A stretch of 16,010 bases of DNA from Zeimonas sp044507525 (GCA_044507525.1 JBIQJM010000073.1:1-16010); one strand, 5' to 3'; counted from the first letter of the stretch, positions 7,222 to 14,797 are shown. Notes: generated by a model not told the origin, from the letters alone. Translations and numbers: made by a program.

Positions 7222-8619
7222 CTACGCGGACAGGCGCCTGCGGTGAGCGGCAATCGCCGCGCGCACGCGTGCCGGTGCGGTGCCGCCCGGGTGGTCGCGC
7301 GAGGCCACCGAGCCGTCGAGCTCGAGCACACGGTACACGTCGTCGTCGACCAGCGGGCTGAAGCCGCGCAGTTCGTCGACGCTCAGGTCGGCGAGGTCGA
7401 CGCCGCGCTCGGCGGCCGTGCGCACCGCGCGCGCCACCGCCTCGTGCGCGTCGCGAAAGGGCAGCCCGCGGCGAACGAGATAGTCGGCGAGGTCGGTGGC
7501 GGTGGAGAATCCCTCGGCGGCCGCCGCGCGCATGCGGTCGGCCCGCACGCGTACGCCCGCGACCAGGTCGGCGAAGATGCGCAGCGTGTCGTTCAGCGTG
7601 TCGACGGTGTCGAACAGCGGTTCCTTGTCTTCCTGGTTGTCCTTGTTGTAGGCGAGCGGCTGGCCCTTCATCAGCGTGAGCAGCGCGACCAGGTGTCCGT
7701 AGACGCGGCCGGTCTTTCCGCGGGCGAGCTCGGGGACGTCCGGGTTCTTCTTCTGCGGCATGATCGACGAGCCGGTGCAGAAGCGATCGGCGAGGTCGAT
7801 GAAGCCGACGCGCGGCGACGTCCACAGCACCAGCTCCTCGGACAGCCGGGAGACGTGCATCATCGCGAGGCCGGCTGCGGCGCAGTACTCGATCGCGAAA
7901 TCGCGGTCGGAGACGGCGTCGAGCGAGTTCTCGCACAGGCCGTCGAAGCCGAGCGTACGGGCGACCTGCTCCCGGTCGATCGGGTACGAGGTGCCCGCCA
8001 GCGCCGCGGCGCCCAGCGGCAGCCGGTTCGTGCGCGCACGCGCCTGGCCGAAGCGTTCGGCGTCGCGCGCGAACATCTCGACGTAGGCGAGCAGGTGGTG
8101 TCCGAAGGTGACCGGCTGCGCGACCTGCAGGTGGGTGAATCCGGGCAGGATCGTCCCGGCGTGCGGCTCGGCGAGGTCGAGCAGCGCCTGCTGCAGCGAC
8201 GCGAGCAGCCGCAGCGTGTCGTCGATGGCGGCACGCAGCCACAGGCGCAGGTCGGTCGCGACCTGGTCGTTGCGCGAGCGCGCCGTATGCAGTCGCTTGC
8301 CCGGTTCGCCGACGAGCTCGGTGAGGCGCCGCTCGATGTTCAGGTGGACGTCCTCGAGGTCGACCGACCACTGGAACTCGCCGCGCTCGATCTCGCCGCG
8401 GATCGTCGCCATGCCGTCGCGGATCGCGCGCAGGTCGTCGGGGCCGATGAGGCCGACCGATTCCAGCATCGCGGCGTGCGCCAGCGAAGCCTCGATGTCG
8501 AAGGGCGCCAGGCGGCGGTCGAACCCTACCGACGCGGTGTAGCGTTTGACCAACTCGTCGACGGGTTCCGAGAAGCGCGCCGACCACGCTTCGGATTTTT
8601 TCGAAAGTTGATCTGTCAT
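7222..8619 (-). CDS. argH: Argininosuccinate lyase
   Basis: This 465-aa cytoplasmic enzyme carries out the last step of arginine synthesis, splitting argininosuccinate into arginine and fumarate; the active enzyme is a homotetramer. It belongs to the fumarase/aspartase superfamily. Visible motifs are HTARSRNDQVATD (about residue 110), GFTHLQVAQP with T162 and H163 matching the catalytic Thr-His pair, and the superfamily signature GSSIMPQKKNP at 283-293, whose serine is the expected catalytic residue. YNKDNQEDKEPLFD follows near residue 325. Length is normal and all key residues are present. The ATG at 8619 has only a weak GGCGGA Shine-Dalgarno, but begins the typical MTDQLSKKSEAWSARF N-terminus. 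A TATAAT lies about 33 nt upstream. The gene is divergent from the algZ/algR pair, the same arrangement as in Pseudomonas. Confidence 0.98.
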   Translation of the reverse strand: MTDQLSKKSEAWSARFSEPVDELVKRYTASVGFDRRLAPFDIEASLAHAAMLESVGLIGPDDLRAIRDGMATIRGEIERGEFQWSVDLEDVHLNIERRLTELVGEPGKRLHTARSRNDQVATDLRLWLRAAIDDTLRLLASLQQALLDLAEPHAGTILPGFTHLQVAQPVTFGHHLLAYVEMFARDAERFGQARARTNRLPLGAAALAGTSYPIDREQVARTLGFDGLCENSLDAVSDRDFAIEYCAAAGLAMMHVSRLSEELVLWTSPRVGFIDLADRFCTGSSIMPQKKNPDVPELARGKTGRVYGHLVALLTLMKGQPLAYNKDNQEDKEPLFDTVDTLNDTLRIFADLVAGVRVRADRMRAAAAEGFSTATDLADYLVRRGLPFRDAHEAVARAVRTAAERGVDLADLSVDELRGFSPLVDDDVYRVLELDGSVASRDHPGGTAPARVRAAIAAHRRRLSA

Positions 8620-8651
8620 AATCCGCCGGCACGTAATGATCGAGCCGCGGA

Positions 8652-8657
8652 ATTATA
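8652..8657 (-). promoter_or_regulatory. Candidate -10 element of the argH promoter
   Basis: On the minus strand this reads TATAAT, a perfect -10 hexamer, placed so that transcription would start around 8645 with a leader of about 26 nt. No good -35 is visible at 15-18 bp spacing, so an activator or other contacts may be needed. The whole argH/algZ gap is only 73 bp, so any promoter for the kinase gene must overlap this one. Confidence 0.5.
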
Positions 8658-8692
8658 CGAGCCGGGACATTCGTGCTGCTGTGGGGAGGTTG

Positions 8693-9856
8693 ATGAGCGA
8701 TCGCAGTCCGGCTCCGCGGGAGGCGGCCACACCGGACCTCACGCTGTCGTCCGGGGCCGCGGGTACCTCGATGGGCGACGTGGCCTTGCCGCCGCGGCGC
8801 CGTCTCACCGACGGCGCCGACTTCCCCGTCGTTCCCGATTGCTGCAACATGGGCACGGTCGTGCGCGTGCTCGTCCCGCTGAACTTCGGCGCGATGCTCG
8901 TGCTGTGGCTGGGGCAGGCGGGCGGCGAGCCGTCGTGGCAGGTGCTCGAGACGATGCTGCACGTGAACGCGACCGCGGCGGCGTCGCTGCTGCTGCTGTG
9001 CGCGGCGCGGCGCTTCGTCAACGGCGCCCGCAGGCCGGTGCAGTGGACGGTCGCGCTCGGCGTGCCGGCCCTGGTCGCGATCGCGGTCTCGCTGGTCGAC
9101 GCCGGCCCGGCGCGCGACGCGACGGCCGATGCCTGGGTCGTCCTGCTCGTCCCCCGCGTGTTGTGCGCCGTCGCCGTGTCCTGGGCGGTGATCGAGTTCC
9201 TGCGGCTGCGCCAGCTCTCACTGCAGCCGTCGCAGGCCGAAGGCCGGCTGCAGGCGCTGCAGGCGCGCATCCGTCCGCATTTCCTCTTCAACAGCCTGAA
9301 CACCGTGCTCGGACTGATGCGCAGCGATCCGCGCAAGGCCGAACGCACGCTCGAGAACCTCGCCGACCTGTTCCGCGTGTTCATGAAGGACAGCCGCGAG
9401 CTCGTTCCGCTCGACGACGAGGTGCTGCTGTGCAAGGAGTACCTCACGATCGAGAAGCTGCGGCTCGCCGACCGGCTCTCGGTTCGCTGGGAGCTCGACG
9501 ACATGCCCGGGGACGCGCTGCTGCCGTCGCTGCTGCTGCAGCCGCTCGTCGAGAATGCCGTGCATCACGGCATCGAACCCAGCTCGGGCGTCGGCGAGAT
9601 CGTGATCTCGATCTCGCGCTCGAGCGACCGCGTGCGCGTCGAGATCGTCAACCCGTTGCCGCCGGCGGCGCCGAAGCGGGAGGGCAATCACATGGCGCTG
9701 TCGAACGTGCGCGAGCGCCTCGACCTGACCTTCGACGTCGAAGGCCAGCTCGAGGCATCGCGAGCGGACGGGCGCTTTCGCGTGACCGTGCAGTTTCCCT
9801 ATCGAAAAGAGAGAAGACGCCGAGATGTCAGACGTTCCTTCGATTCTGATCGTTGA
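8693..9856 (+). CDS. algZ: AlgZ/FimS-like membrane sensor histidine kinase (LytS/His_kinase family)
   Basis: This 387-aa inner-membrane kinase is the presumed partner of the response regulator that follows. Four hydrophobic segments occupy about residues 54-72, 87-103, 114-133 and 144-165, preceded by PDCCNMG with two adjacent cysteines (C50, C51). The kinase part carries QARIRPHFLFNSLN with the phospho-acceptor H196, and the N-box LLLQPLVENAVHHGIEP with N288. The rest of the ATP lid is degenerate: where DxGxG is expected there is IVNPLPP, and the G-box is EGNHMALSNVRERL with one glycine (G331). This matches the AlgZ/FimS subgroup, known as unorthodox because of missing nucleotide-binding motifs. 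I chose the ATG at 8693 because GGGGAGGT stands just before it; the frame opens earlier at 8636 without a ribosome site. The basic C-terminal tail overlaps algR by 32 nt, implying translational coupling. Confidence 0.9.
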   Translation: MSDRSPAPREAATPDLTLSSGAAGTSMGDVALPPRRRLTDGADFPVVPDCCNMGTVVRVLVPLNFGAMLVLWLGQAGGEPSWQVLETMLHVNATAAASLLLLCAARRFVNGARRPVQWTVALGVPALVAIAVSLVDAGPARDATADAWVVLLVPRVLCAVAVSWAVIEFLRLRQLSLQPSQAEGRLQALQARIRPHFLFNSLNTVLGLMRSDPRKAERTLENLADLFRVFMKDSRELVPLDDEVLLCKEYLTIEKLRLADRLSVRWELDDMPGDALLPSLLLQPLVENAVHHGIEPSSGVGEIVISISRSSDRVRVEIVNPLPPAAPKREGNHMALSNVRERLDLTFDVEGQLEASRADGRFRVTVQFPYRKERRRRDVRRSFDSDR

Positions 9857-10622
9857 CGACGAACCCGTGGCGCGCTCGCGCACGCGCGAACTGCTCGCCG
9901 ACCTCGCACCCGACTTCCCGCATCGCATCGTCGGCGAGGCACCGAACGCACCCGAGGCGCTGTCGCAGATCGAGGTCTCGCATCCGCAGATCGTCCTGCT
10001 CGACATCCAGATGCCGGGCATGACGGGCATCGAGCTCGCCCGGCACATCTCGGCGCGCGCGCAGTCGGATCCGCCGCGGCCGATGCCGTTGATCATCTTC
10101 GTCACCGCGCACGACGAGTTCGCCGTCGATGCCTTCGAGGTGCGCGCGATCGACTACCTGCTCAAGCCGGTGCGCGCCGAGCGGCTGCGCCAGGCGCTCG
10201 AGCGCGCGCTCACGCGCATCCCGCTCGAGCAGGCGCAGGCGATCGACCAGCTCGCCCGGGCGACGAACACGCGCCGCCGCCACCTGTCGGTACACGAGCG
10301 CGGCCGCGTGATCCTCGTTCCGCTCGAGCAGGTCGTCTACCTGAAGGCCGAGCTGAAGTACATCACCGTGCGCTCGAAGGAGCGCGAGTACCTGATCGAG
10401 GAGTCGCTGACCTCGCTCGAGGAGGAGTTCGGCGATCGCTTCGTGCGCATCCACCGCAACGCGCTGGTCGCGCGGCCGTCGATCGCCGGCTTCGAGCGCG
10501 TGATGCCGAACGGCGAGGCCGAGGGCGGCGATCCGTACTGGCAGGTGGTGCTGCGCGACATCCCGGAGCGACTGCCGGTCAGTCGGCGACAATGGTCGAC
10601 GGTGAAGAACCTGGTTGCATGA
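9825..10622 (+). CDS. algR: AlgR-like LytTR-family response regulator
   Basis: This 265-aa DNA-binding response regulator has an N-terminal receiver domain (about residues 5-130) with the acidic pocket D11/D12, phospho-acceptor D60 in LLDIQMPGMTG, a switch Thr in FVTAHDEFAVDAF and the conserved lysine K114 in YLLKPV. A LytTR DNA-binding domain (about 155-262) follows, with patches HERGRVILVPLEQVVYLKAE, EESLTSLEEEF and FVRIHRNALVA. In Pseudomonas, AlgR controls alginate, type IV pili and other surface traits; the targets here are unknown. It is slightly longer than Pseudomonas AlgR (248 aa), mainly in the linker between the domains and within the LytTR end. All receiver residues are intact. 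Its start lies inside the kinase gene (32-nt overlap). The next gene is hemC, as in Pseudomonas. Confidence 0.95.
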   Translation: MSDVPSILIVDDEPVARSRTRELLADLAPDFPHRIVGEAPNAPEALSQIEVSHPQIVLLDIQMPGMTGIELARHISARAQSDPPRPMPLIIFVTAHDEFAVDAFEVRAIDYLLKPVRAERLRQALERALTRIPLEQAQAIDQLARATNTRRRHLSVHERGRVILVPLEQVVYLKAELKYITVRSKEREYLIEESLTSLEEEFGDRFVRIHRNALVARPSIAGFERVMPNGEAEGGDPYWQVVLRDIPERLPVSRRQWSTVKNLVA

Positions 10623-10646
10623 AGTGAGATCGTTCCTCCCTGTGCG

Positions 10647-10730
10647 CGCGCGGCCCGCGTACCGCGCCGCGCGTCGCGCCACGCGCCGCGCCCCGACCGG
10701 CCTGCGGCGCCGGGCTCCCGCTGCGGCGGG
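10647..10730 (+). other. Hairpin-rich leader between algR and hemC
   Basis: The 117-nt gap is almost pure G/C. CGCGCGGC (10647-10654) and GCCGCGCG (10666-10673) form an 8-bp stem with an 11-nt loop. CCGGC/GCCGG (about 10697-10713) forms a second, weaker one. CCCGC-TGCG-GCGGG (10717-10730) is a third, ending 9 nt before the hemC GTG, so it would hide the only Shine-Dalgarno-like sequence (GGCGGG). No T-tract follows, so these are not standard terminators. No clear -10/-35 pair for hemC is visible. Confidence 0.4.
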
Positions 10731-10739
10731 TCTCGCATC

Positions 10740-11702
10740 GTGAGCGCCGAGAAAACATCCGCCGGCGCCGACGCACCCCGGCGGCTCGTCATCGCGTCGC
10801 GCGAGAGCCGCCTGGCGATGTGGCAGGCCGAGCACGTGCAGCGGCGCCTGCGCGCCTGCTACCCGCAATGCGAGGTCGAGATCCTCGGCATGACGACCGA
10901 GGGCGACCGTCGGCTCGACCGCGCGCTCGCCGAGATCGGCGGCAAGGGTCTGTTCACGAAGGAACTCGAGCTGGCGCTGCTCGACGGACGCGCCGATCTC
11001 GCGGTGCATTCGTTGAAGGACGTGCCGATGGAGATCGGCGCACCTTTCGCGCTCGCCGCCGTGCTCGCGCGCGAGGATCCGCGCGACGCCTTCGTCTCGA
11101 CCCGCTTCGGCTCTCTCGACGCCATGCCGGCCGGCGCGCGCGTCGGTACCTCGAGCCTGCGGCGCGCCGCGCAGATCCGCAACCGCTTCCCGGCGCTCGA
11201 GGTGCTGCCGCTGCGCGGCAACGTCGTCACGCGCATCGCGCGCCTCGACGAGGGCCGCTACGACGCGATCGTGCTCGCCGCCGCCGGGCTGAAGCGGCTG
11301 GGTCTCGCCGACCGCATCCGCGCGATCGTCGAGCCGACGCTGTGCGTGCCGGCCGCGGGGCAGGGGGCGCTCACGATCGAGACGCTCGCCGCGCGCGACG
11401 ACCTCGTGCGCTGGCTCGCGCCGCTCGCCGATGCGCGAACGACGGTCGAGGTGCAGGCCGAGCGCACCGTCTCGCGCCTGCTCGGAGGCAGCTGTCGCGT
11501 TCCGCTCGCCGCCTGGTGCGTGTCGACGCCGTCCGGCGGGCTGAAGCTCGTCGCGCGCGTGGCGTCGGAAGACGGCCGCGGGCTGGCCGAGGCGATCGTC
11601 GAATGCAACGAAAGCGGCGAGGAGGCGGCGGTGCGACTCGGCGAGCGCGCCGCCGGCTCGCTGCTGGAGCAGGGCGCCGCGCAGTGGCTCGCGTCGTCCT
11701 GA
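10740..11702 (+). CDS. hemC: Hydroxymethylbilane synthase (porphobilinogen deaminase)
   Basis: This 320-aa cytoplasmic enzyme joins four porphobilinogen molecules into the linear tetrapyrrole hydroxymethylbilane, early in heme and siroheme synthesis. The opening LVIASRESRLAMWQAEHVQ, the catalytic-aspartate motif AVHSLKDVPME (D94) and the dipyrromethane cofactor-binding cysteine in LLGGSCRVPLAAW (C252) are all present. PAAGQGALTIE near residue 205 and SLRRAAQIRNRFP near 140 are also typical. Length is close to that of the E. coli enzyme (313 aa). The GTG at 10740 is the only good start before the conserved N-terminal strand; it adds a short polar lead-in. The 3' end overlaps hemD by 19 nt, so the two are translationally coupled. 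Confidence 0.97.
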   Translation: MSAEKTSAGADAPRRLVIASRESRLAMWQAEHVQRRLRACYPQCEVEILGMTTEGDRRLDRALAEIGGKGLFTKELELALLDGRADLAVHSLKDVPMEIGAPFALAAVLAREDPRDAFVSTRFGSLDAMPAGARVGTSSLRRAAQIRNRFPALEVLPLRGNVVTRIARLDEGRYDAIVLAAAGLKRLGLADRIRAIVEPTLCVPAAGQGALTIETLAARDDLVRWLAPLADARTTVEVQAERTVSRLLGGSCRVPLAAWCVSTPSGGLKLVARVASEDGRGLAEAIVECNESGEEAAVRLGERAAGSLLEQGAAQWLASS

Positions 11703-12472
11703 CGCAACCGGCGCCGCGTGTCGAGGCGCTCGCCGCTCGCCTGCAGGGCCTCGGCCACGAAGCGCTCGCGATCGCCCTGAGCCGCATCGTCGAGCCGGGC
11801 GACGACCGCGCACTGCGCGACGCCGTCGAGCGGCTGGCGCAGTACGACTGGGCGATCCTCGTCAGCCCCAGCGCCGTGCAGGCGGCCGCGGCGCTCTCGC
11901 CCGACTGGCCGGCGGGCACCGGCGTCGCGGTCGTCGGCCCGGGAAGCCGCGCGGCGCTCGCCGGCGCCGCGTTCCGACGGGCGCCCTCGCGCGTGCTCTC
12001 GCCCGAGGCGCCACCCTTCGACGGTGAAGCGCTCTCCGGACTGCCGCCGCTCGACACCCCGTCGGGGCTTCGCGTGCTCGTGCTGCGCGGCGAGAGCGGA
12101 TCGGAGGGGTGGATCGGGCGTCTGCGTGCAGGCGGCGCGCAGGTCGACGTCGTCGCCGCGTATCGGCACGAGGCGCGCGAACCGGCCGCTGACGCGCTCG
12201 CCACGCTGCGCGAATGGCTCGGCGACGAGGCAAGGCCCGTGCACTTCGTCGTCACGCAGACGGCCACCGTCGCGCGGCTCGATGCCGTTCTCGCCGAGGC
12301 GGGCCTGCAGCAGCGAGCCAGGCGCGCGACCGTGCTGACGATTCACGCGCGGATCGCCGCTGCCCTGCGCGAGGCCGGCTGGCGCGACGTACGGCAGGTC
12401 GATCCCGGTGAACCCGCGCTGATGCTCGCGCTAGAATCCGCTTCCGATTCATCGAAGCACCATGGTGTCTGA
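11684..12472 (+). CDS. hemD: Uroporphyrinogen-III synthase
   Basis: This 262-aa cytoplasmic enzyme closes hydroxymethylbilane with inversion of ring D to give uroporphyrinogen III. HemD is a poorly conserved family, so the call rests on fold-level patterns plus position: VVLTQPAPRVEALAARL at the start, YDWAILVSPSAVQAAAA (the usual 'W.i.TS..av' segment), VAVVGPGSRAAL, VLVLRGESGSEGW and the C-terminal VVTQTATVARL. Translation starts at the GTG 11684 inside hemC, with AGGG about 9 nt upstream; no ATG start is available without losing the first strand. The 3' end overlaps hemX by 11 nt. In many Burkholderiales hemD and hemX are fused into one gene; here they are separate frames. Confidence 0.92.
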   Translation: MARVVLTQPAPRVEALAARLQGLGHEALAIALSRIVEPGDDRALRDAVERLAQYDWAILVSPSAVQAAAALSPDWPAGTGVAVVGPGSRAALAGAAFRRAPSRVLSPEAPPFDGEALSGLPPLDTPSGLRVLVLRGESGSEGWIGRLRAGGAQVDVVAAYRHEAREPAADALATLREWLGDEARPVHFVVTQTATVARLDAVLAEAGLQQRARRATVLTIHARIAAALREAGWRDVRQVDPGEPALMLALESASDSSKHHGV

Positions 12473-13544
12473 GCGCGAAAGCGAAACGCAGGCCGTTGCG
12501 CAAGCCCACGCTTCCGGGGCGGCTGCCGGGAGCGCGCGTTCGCCGGGCTCGCGTCTTTCCCGGCTGCGCGCTCCGTGGATGCGTCAGGGCGCGTGGTGGA
12601 TCTCGATCGCCGCGCTGGCGGTCGCGCTGCTCTCCTTCCTGCTCGTCGTTCCGCGCATCGGGTCGCTGCAGTCGGAGGCGACGCGCCGCCTGCAGGCGAT
12701 CGAGCAGCAGCTCGCCGGGTTGCAGTCGGCCGACGAGCCGATGCGCGCCGAACTGCGCGAGTTGCGCGACCGCGTCGCCGTCCTCGAGCGCCGCGAACTC
12801 GATGCCGCCGGGCTGCAGGCGCAGATCGAGAGGCTCTATCGCAACCTCGCGCAGGACTCCACCGACGTACTGCTCGCCGAGGTCGAATCCTCGCTCGTGC
12901 TCGCCAGCCAGCAACTCGCGCTCGGCGTCGGCGCGTCGGCAGCGCTCGCGGCGCTGCAGGAGATCGAGTCGCGCCTCGCGCGGCACGACGACCCGAGCCT
13001 GCAGCCGCTGCGTGCGTCGCTGCTGCACGACATCGAGCGCGTGAAGGCCTATCCGGCGGCCGATGTCGCTTCGCTGTCGCTGCGCCTCGATGCGCTGATG
13101 AAGTCGATCGACCGTTTCCCGCTGCTGTCGTCGGTCGCGGAATCCCGCCGCGATCCCGCCGCCGCGCCGAGCCCCGGGCTGGGCGCGCTGCGCGACGAGT
13201 TCGAGCAGCTGTTCCGCGTGCGCCGCGTCGACCGGCCGGAGGCGATGCTGGTCGCGCCGGACCAGGCGTATTTCCTGCGCGAGAACCTGCGCCTGCTGCT
13301 GCTCAACGCGCGCCTGTCGCTGCTCTCGCGCAACGAGCCGCTGTTCCGCAGCGACGTCGAGCGCGCGATGGACTGGCTGCGTTCGTACTTCGTCGACGAC
13401 GACCGCGCGGTGGCCGCGGCGCTCGCGCAGCTGCGCCAGCTGCTCGGCACCCGCATCATGCTCGAGCCGCCCACGCTCGCCGACAGCGTCTCGGCGGTGC
13501 GCGCCGCGCGCGCCGCGCGCACGACGCGCGAGAGCGCACGCTGA
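12462..13544 (+). CDS. hemX: HemX-like membrane-anchored protein of the hem operon
   Basis: This 360-aa protein has a cytoplasmic polar, Ala/Ser/Arg-rich N-terminus (residues 1-43), one transmembrane helix at about 44-66 (WWISIAALAVALLSFLLVV), and then a long helical, probably coiled-coil region from about 68 to 130 (alternating Leu, Gln, Glu, Arg). The rest is a folded alpha-helical domain with the family patches VLLAEVESSLVLASQQLALG and AYFLRENLRLLLLNARLSLL. Databases often call this family 'uroporphyrinogen-III C-methyltransferase', but I see none of the SAM-binding motifs of CobA/CysG, so that name is not supported here. It may scaffold tetrapyrrole enzymes at the membrane, which is inference. 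The ATG at 12462 overlaps hemD by 11 nt; hemY begins 7 nt after its stop. Confidence 0.9.
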   Translation: MVSERESETQAVAQAHASGAAAGSARSPGSRLSRLRAPWMRQGAWWISIAALAVALLSFLLVVPRIGSLQSEATRRLQAIEQQLAGLQSADEPMRAELRELRDRVAVLERRELDAAGLQAQIERLYRNLAQDSTDVLLAEVESSLVLASQQLALGVGASAALAALQEIESRLARHDDPSLQPLRASLLHDIERVKAYPAADVASLSLRLDALMKSIDRFPLLSSVAESRRDPAAAPSPGLGALRDEFEQLFRVRRVDRPEAMLVAPDQAYFLRENLRLLLLNARLSLLSRNEPLFRSDVERAMDWLRSYFVDDDRAVAAALAQLRQLLGTRIMLEPPTLADSVSAVRAARAARTTRESAR

Positions 13545-13551
13545 AACCGAG

Positions 13552-14745
13552 ATGCGACGGATCGTCTGGGCACTGCTGATCGTCTCCGCCGCCGTGGGGC
13601 TGGCGATGCTGATGCGCCTGAACCACGGCAACGTCGCGGTGCTGTGGCCGCCGTATCGCATCGACGTCTCGGTGAACCTGGCGGTGCTCGTCCTGCTGTT
13701 CGCGTTCATCGCGCTGCACTGGCTGCTGGTCGCGTTGTCGAGCGCGTGGCGCCTGCCGACGCGGGTGCGCGAATACCGCGAGCGGCGCCGCCGCGAAACC
13801 GCGCTCGCGTCGCTGCGCGACGGGCTGTTCGCGTTGTTCGAGGGCCGCTACGGTCGCGCGGAACGCCTCGCGCAGCACGCGCTCGTCGACACGTCGCTCG
13901 CCGGTGCGGCCTCGCTGGTCGCCGCGCGCGCCGCGCATCGCATGCAGGAAGCCGAGCGGCGCGACCGCTGGCTGGAGTCGGCGCGCGAAGAGCCGGGCGC
14001 ATGGCACGCGCAGCTGATGACGAGCGCCGAACTCGCGCTCGACGAGCAGCGGCCCGAAGACGCGCTCGCCGCGATCGAGACCTTGCGCGGCGGCGGCCCG
14101 CGTTCGCTGCACGCGATGCGCCTGTCGTTGCGCGCCTTCGAGATGTCGGAAGACTGGGCCTCGCTGCTGCAGACGCTGCGCGAGCTCGAGAAGCGCGACG
14201 CGCTGCATCCGGCGGCGATCCGCGGGCTGAGGATCCGCGCGTATCGCGCGCTGTTCTCGGCGCCGCATGCCGACGCGGGATACGTGCAGCGGCTCTACGC
14301 CTCGCTCACGCCGGCCGACCTCGCCGTCGACGAGGTCGTCGAAGCGGCGTCGCGGGCCTTCGCGCGCGTCGACCTCGCCGACCAGGCGGCGCGCGCGATC
14401 GAACGCGCGCTCGATGCGCGCTTCGCCGATTCGCTGGTGTCGCTGTACGCCGAGCTCGACGCGGTCCCGGCGCGCGAGCGGCTCGCCAATGCCGAGCGCT
14501 GGCGGGCGCGCTACGGCGACGACGCGGTGCTGCTGTCCACGCTCGGCCGCCTGTGCGCCGCCGGCGAGCTCTGGGGCAAGGCCGAGGAGTTCCTGCTGCT
14601 CGCCGCGCACGCGGGCCCGGGCCCGCATGCCCACCTGATGCTCGCTCGGCTGTACGAGGCGATGGGGCGCGTCGACGACGCCAATCGGCGTTACCGGCTG
14701 GCGGCGCTCGGGCGCGACGAAGCGGGGACGCCCCTCGCTTCGTGA
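13552..14745 (+). CDS. hemY: HemY-like TPR membrane protein of the hem operon
   Basis: This 397-aa inner-membrane protein has two N-terminal helices (about residues 4-22 and 43-63) separated by the short NHGNVAVLWPPYRIDVS loop typical of proteobacterial HemY. A cytoplasmic alpha-helical domain rich in tetratricopeptide-like repeats follows (about 85-390), e.g. the A-E-R-L-A-Q-H-A-L patch near 105 and the C-terminal HAHLMLARLYEAMGRVDDA repeat. This family is unrelated to Bacillus HemY (protoporphyrinogen oxidase) despite the symbol; it has no flavin-binding GxGxxG near the N-terminus. Its role is uncertain, and genetic work in gammaproteobacteria ties it to protoporphyrin or heme handling. The ATG at 13552 comes 7 nt after the hemX stop. 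It ends the hem run. Confidence 0.93.
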   Translation: MRRIVWALLIVSAAVGLAMLMRLNHGNVAVLWPPYRIDVSVNLAVLVLLFAFIALHWLLVALSSAWRLPTRVREYRERRRRETALASLRDGLFALFEGRYGRAERLAQHALVDTSLAGAASLVAARAAHRMQEAERRDRWLESAREEPGAWHAQLMTSAELALDEQRPEDALAAIETLRGGGPRSLHAMRLSLRAFEMSEDWASLLQTLRELEKRDALHPAAIRGLRIRAYRALFSAPHADAGYVQRLYASLTPADLAVDEVVEAASRAFARVDLADQAARAIERALDARFADSLVSLYAELDAVPARERLANAERWRARYGDDAVLLSTLGRLCAAGELWGKAEEFLLLAAHAGPGPHAHLMLARLYEAMGRVDDANRRYRLAALGRDEAGTPLAS

Positions 14746-14797
14746 ATCCGGAGCCGCCGTCCGCACGCCCGCTGCTGTGACGCCGGGCGCTTCCGAC

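Noticed and set aside
3798..7331. Very long minus-strand open frame (1177 codons) opposite the TAXI-TRAP genes
   Set aside because: It lies antisense to two clear transporter genes and its product is Arg/His/Asp/Gln-rich low-complexity with no domain pattern. This is what strong G/C third-position bias produces.
7033..9849. 938-codon plus-strand frame across argH and the kinase gene
   Set aside because: It is antisense to argH in its first half and out of frame with algZ in its second, with no recognisable motif.
12462..13544. Annotation of HemX as uroporphyrinogen-III C-methyltransferase
   Set aside because: No SAM-binding or CobA/CysG motifs are visible; the protein is one membrane helix plus a coiled-coil and helical domain.
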